From an uncultured Acidovorax sp. (GTDB taxonomy: Bacteria > Pseudomonadota > Gammaproteobacteria > Burkholderiales > Burkholderiaceae_C), in contig CAJYHL010000061.1 in NCBI GenBank assembly GCA_913774625.1, positions 1 to 64,000 of the forward strand: a stretch of 64,000 nucleotides of DNA, written 5' to 3'. Below are positions 62,537-64,000 of this stretch, piece after piece (position 1 is the first letter of the stretch; the number at the start of each line of letters is the position of its first letter). The position numbers were made by a program, and so were the translations under genes. The notes under the pieces were generated by a model. That model saw nothing but the letters and a program-made list of their open reading frames with translations, searched no databases and was not told the DNA's origin.

Positions 62537-63628
62537 ATGAACGCGTCGATGCCGCCGCCGTCCTCCGTCCCCGCCGCGCCCGCTGCCGCTCCCCTTGCAG
62601 CGCCCGCACCCTCGCTGTCGCCCTCGCGCCGGGCCTGGCTGCGCTTCAAGCGCAACCGGCTGGGCTTCTGGAGCCTCGTCGTCTTCTGCGTGCTGGTCGC
62701 CATCAGCCTGGGGGCGGAGCTGGTCAGCAACGACCGGCCGCTCATCGTGCGCTACGAAGGGCAGACCTATTTCCCGATCTTCAAGACCTACCCCGAAACC
62801 ACCTTCGGCGGCGACTTCGACACGCCCACCGACTACCTGGACCCCTACATCCAGGAGCGGCTGCGCGCGGGCAGCAACTGGGCGCTCTACACCCTCAACC
62901 CCTACGGCCCGGGCACCATCAACTACTTCGCTAAGTCGCCCAACCCGTCGGCGCCGACGGCCGACAACTGGCTGGGCACGGACGACCGGGGCCGCGACAT
63001 GGTGGCGCAGCTGCTCTACGGCTTCCGCGTCAGCGTGCTGTTCGGCCTGGCGCTCACCGTCACCGGCACCGTGCTGGGGCTGCTCACGGGCGCCATCCAG
63101 GGCTTCTTCGGCGGCCGGACCGACCTGGCCTTCCAGCGCTTCATCGAGATCTGGAGCTCCATGCCCGAGCTCTACCTGCTCATCATCTTCAGCGCGCTGT
63201 TCTCGCCCAGCCTCTCGCTGCTGCTCATCCTGCTGAGCCTCTTCGGCTGGATGGGCCTGTCGGACTACGTGCGCGCCGAATTCCTGCGCAACCGCCAGCT
63301 CGACTACGTGAAGGCCGCGCGCGCCCTGGGCGTGCCCAACCGGCAGATCATCTGGCGCCACATTCTGCCCAACAGCCTGACGCCGGTGGTCACCTTCCTG
63401 CCCTTCCGCATGAGCGCGGCCATCCTCTCGCTCACCTCGCTGGATTTCCTGGGCTTAGGGGTTCCGGCCGGCACGCCCAGCCTGGGCGAGCTGCTGAGCC
63501 AGGGCAAGAACAACATCGACGCCTGGTGGATCTCGCTGAGCACCTTCGGCGTACTGGTCGGCACGCTGCTGCTGCTCACCTTCATGGGCGATGCGCTGCG
63601 CGATGCCCTCGACCCAAGGAAACAGTGA
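62537..63628 (+). CDS. yejE: Peptide ABC transporter permease (YejE-like)
   Basis: A 363-residue DppC/YejE permease. After an Ala/Pro-rich cytoplasmic start, SPSRRAWLRFKRNRLGFWSL is the family N-terminus. The large periplasmic loop (VRYEGQTYFPIFKTYPETTF, DYLDPYIQERL) is YejE-specific, and KAARALGVPNRQIIWRHILP is the coupling helix. It pairs with YejB. A repeat separates it from the ATPase gene. Confidence 0.93.
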   Translation: MNASMPPPSSVPAAPAAAPLAAPAPSLSPSRRAWLRFKRNRLGFWSLVVFCVLVAISLGAELVSNDRPLIVRYEGQTYFPIFKTYPETTFGGDFDTPTDYLDPYIQERLRAGSNWALYTLNPYGPGTINYFAKSPNPSAPTADNWLGTDDRGRDMVAQLLYGFRVSVLFGLALTVTGTVLGLLTGAIQGFFGGRTDLAFQRFIEIWSSMPELYLLIIFSALFSPSLSLLLILLSLFGWMGLSDYVRAEFLRNRQLDYVKAARALGVPNRQIIWRHILPNSLTPVVTFLPFRMSAAILSLTSLDFLGLGVPAGTPSLGELLSQGKNNIDAWWISLSTFGVLVGTLLLLTFMGDALRDALDPRKQ

Positions 63629-63770
63629 TCACCCCCCTGAGTCGCTACGCGCCTTCCCCCCTCTCTCGGCTTCGCCGGGAGGGGGGACACCGCCAGCGCG
63701 GCGGGACGGCCCTTGCGCGGCGGTCGCTGGCCGATGCCGCGCCACGCCGCCACGCCTTGGCCCAAGCTTG
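63629..63770. repeat. Interspersed GC-rich repeat, copy D
   Basis: It begins TCACCCCCCTGAGTCGCTA directly at the yejE stop, has the strongest central hairpin (CCCCCCTCTCTCGGC opposite GCCGGGAGGGGGG) and then CCGCCAGCGCGGCGGGACGG and CCCTTGCGCGGCGG. It is in the same orientation relative to transcription as copies A-C. Confidence 0.75.
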
Positions 63771-63791
63771 GCCGCATAAAACCGTTCAACC

Positions 63792-64000
63792 ATGAGCATC
63801 GTCGTACCTTCCTCTTCGTCCTTCGATGCACCCTTGCTGCGCGTGCAGGACCTGCGCGTGCGCTTCGGCGCGAAGGAGGTCGTGCATGGCGTGAGCTTTC
63901 ACATCGGCGCGGGCGAGAAGCTGGCGCTGGTGGGCGAATCGGGCTCGGGCAAGACCATCACCGCGCTGTCGCTGCTGCGGCTGGCGGGCGAGGCCGAGGT
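63792..64000 (+). CDS. yejF: Peptide ABC transporter ATPase (YejF-like), 5' part
   Basis: The reading frame starts at the ATG at 63792 and runs off the right edge with about 69 residues visible. [20 protein letters not shown] and Walker A GESGSGKT identify a DppD/YejF-type ATP-binding protein. Family members are double ATPases of about 530 residues; the second half would lie outside the window. It completes the yejABEF importer. Confidence 0.9.
   Translation, partial: MSIVVPSSSSFDAPLLRVQDLRVRFGAKEVVHGVSFHIGAGEKLALVGESGSGKTITALSLLRLAGEAE

Overview
The window is GC-rich, tightly packed chromosomal DNA from a betaproteobacterium, most likely a member of the Comamonadaceae (Acidovorax or a close relative). 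The basis is gene content and style: a DUF3348/DUF802/OmpA/DUF2894 cluster, a stand-alone imuAB pair, a single-chain CysI-type sulfite reductase with its DUF934 partner, and family-like interspersed repeats. No rRNA, tRNA, insertion sequence, phage or CRISPR array was seen. Both ends cut through genes (an HD-domain protein on the left, a YejF-type ABC ATPase on the right).

Layout. 0-3.2 kb: a PAS-LuxR regulator divergent from a two-subunit 3-oxoacid CoA-transferase, then a HigBA-like toxin-antitoxin pair. 3.2-7.5 kb: periplasmic glucan protein OpgG divergent from a GH3 beta-glucosidase. 7.6-9.8 kb: SOS-controlled imuA-imuB without dnaE2. 9.9-17.2 kb (minus strand): sulfite exporter, sulfite reductase, DUF934, CysD, CysN, then ferredoxin and ferredoxin-NADP reductase; cysH is absent. 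17.4-22.5 kb: MFS transporter, acetyltransferase, MnmC, a TRIC-like channel and the YggX iron-trafficking protein. 22.6-28.9 kb: sulfate-binding protein and an ssu alkanesulfonate operon. 29.0-34.4 kb: a cobalamin riboswitch followed by a TonB receptor and a BtuCDF-like ABC importer. 34.5-35.5 kb: a CysB-like LysR regulator. 35.5-39.0 kb: nikR, a NikR-type operator, a TonB receptor and a DUF4198 periplasmic protein, read as a nickel outer-membrane uptake module. 39.9-45.2 kb: the DUF3348-DUF802-OmpA-DUF2894 operon. 45.2-48.6 kb: cytochrome c, DUF1090 protein and a hybrid histidine kinase. 48.6-53.3 kb: metNI, a chemoreceptor and metQ behind a candidate attenuated leader. 53.3-58.4 kb: rhodanese, serine acetyltransferase, a small HTH regulator, a family 2A encapsulin shell and its cysteine desulfurase cargo. 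58.5-64 kb: fabI and a yejABEF-type peptide importer.

The main theme is sulfur. Sulfate and sulfonate uptake, ATP sulfurylase, sulfite reduction, sulfite export, methionine uptake, cysteine precursor synthesis and an encapsulin-enclosed cysteine desulfurase all lie in one 45-kb stretch, together with a CysB-type regulator. A similar AT-rich element lies upstream of both the sulfate-binding protein gene and the rhodanese gene, which suggests shared control.

The best candidate for an undescribed system is the four-gene operon at 39.9-45.2 kb. It pairs a MotA/ExbB/ZorA-like membrane protein carrying an 800-residue helical tail with a MotB/ZorB-like protein that keeps the single-pass Asp and a peptidoglycan-binding OmpA domain. 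Two proteins of unknown function flank this apparent ion-driven motor, and none of the known Zorya effectors is present.
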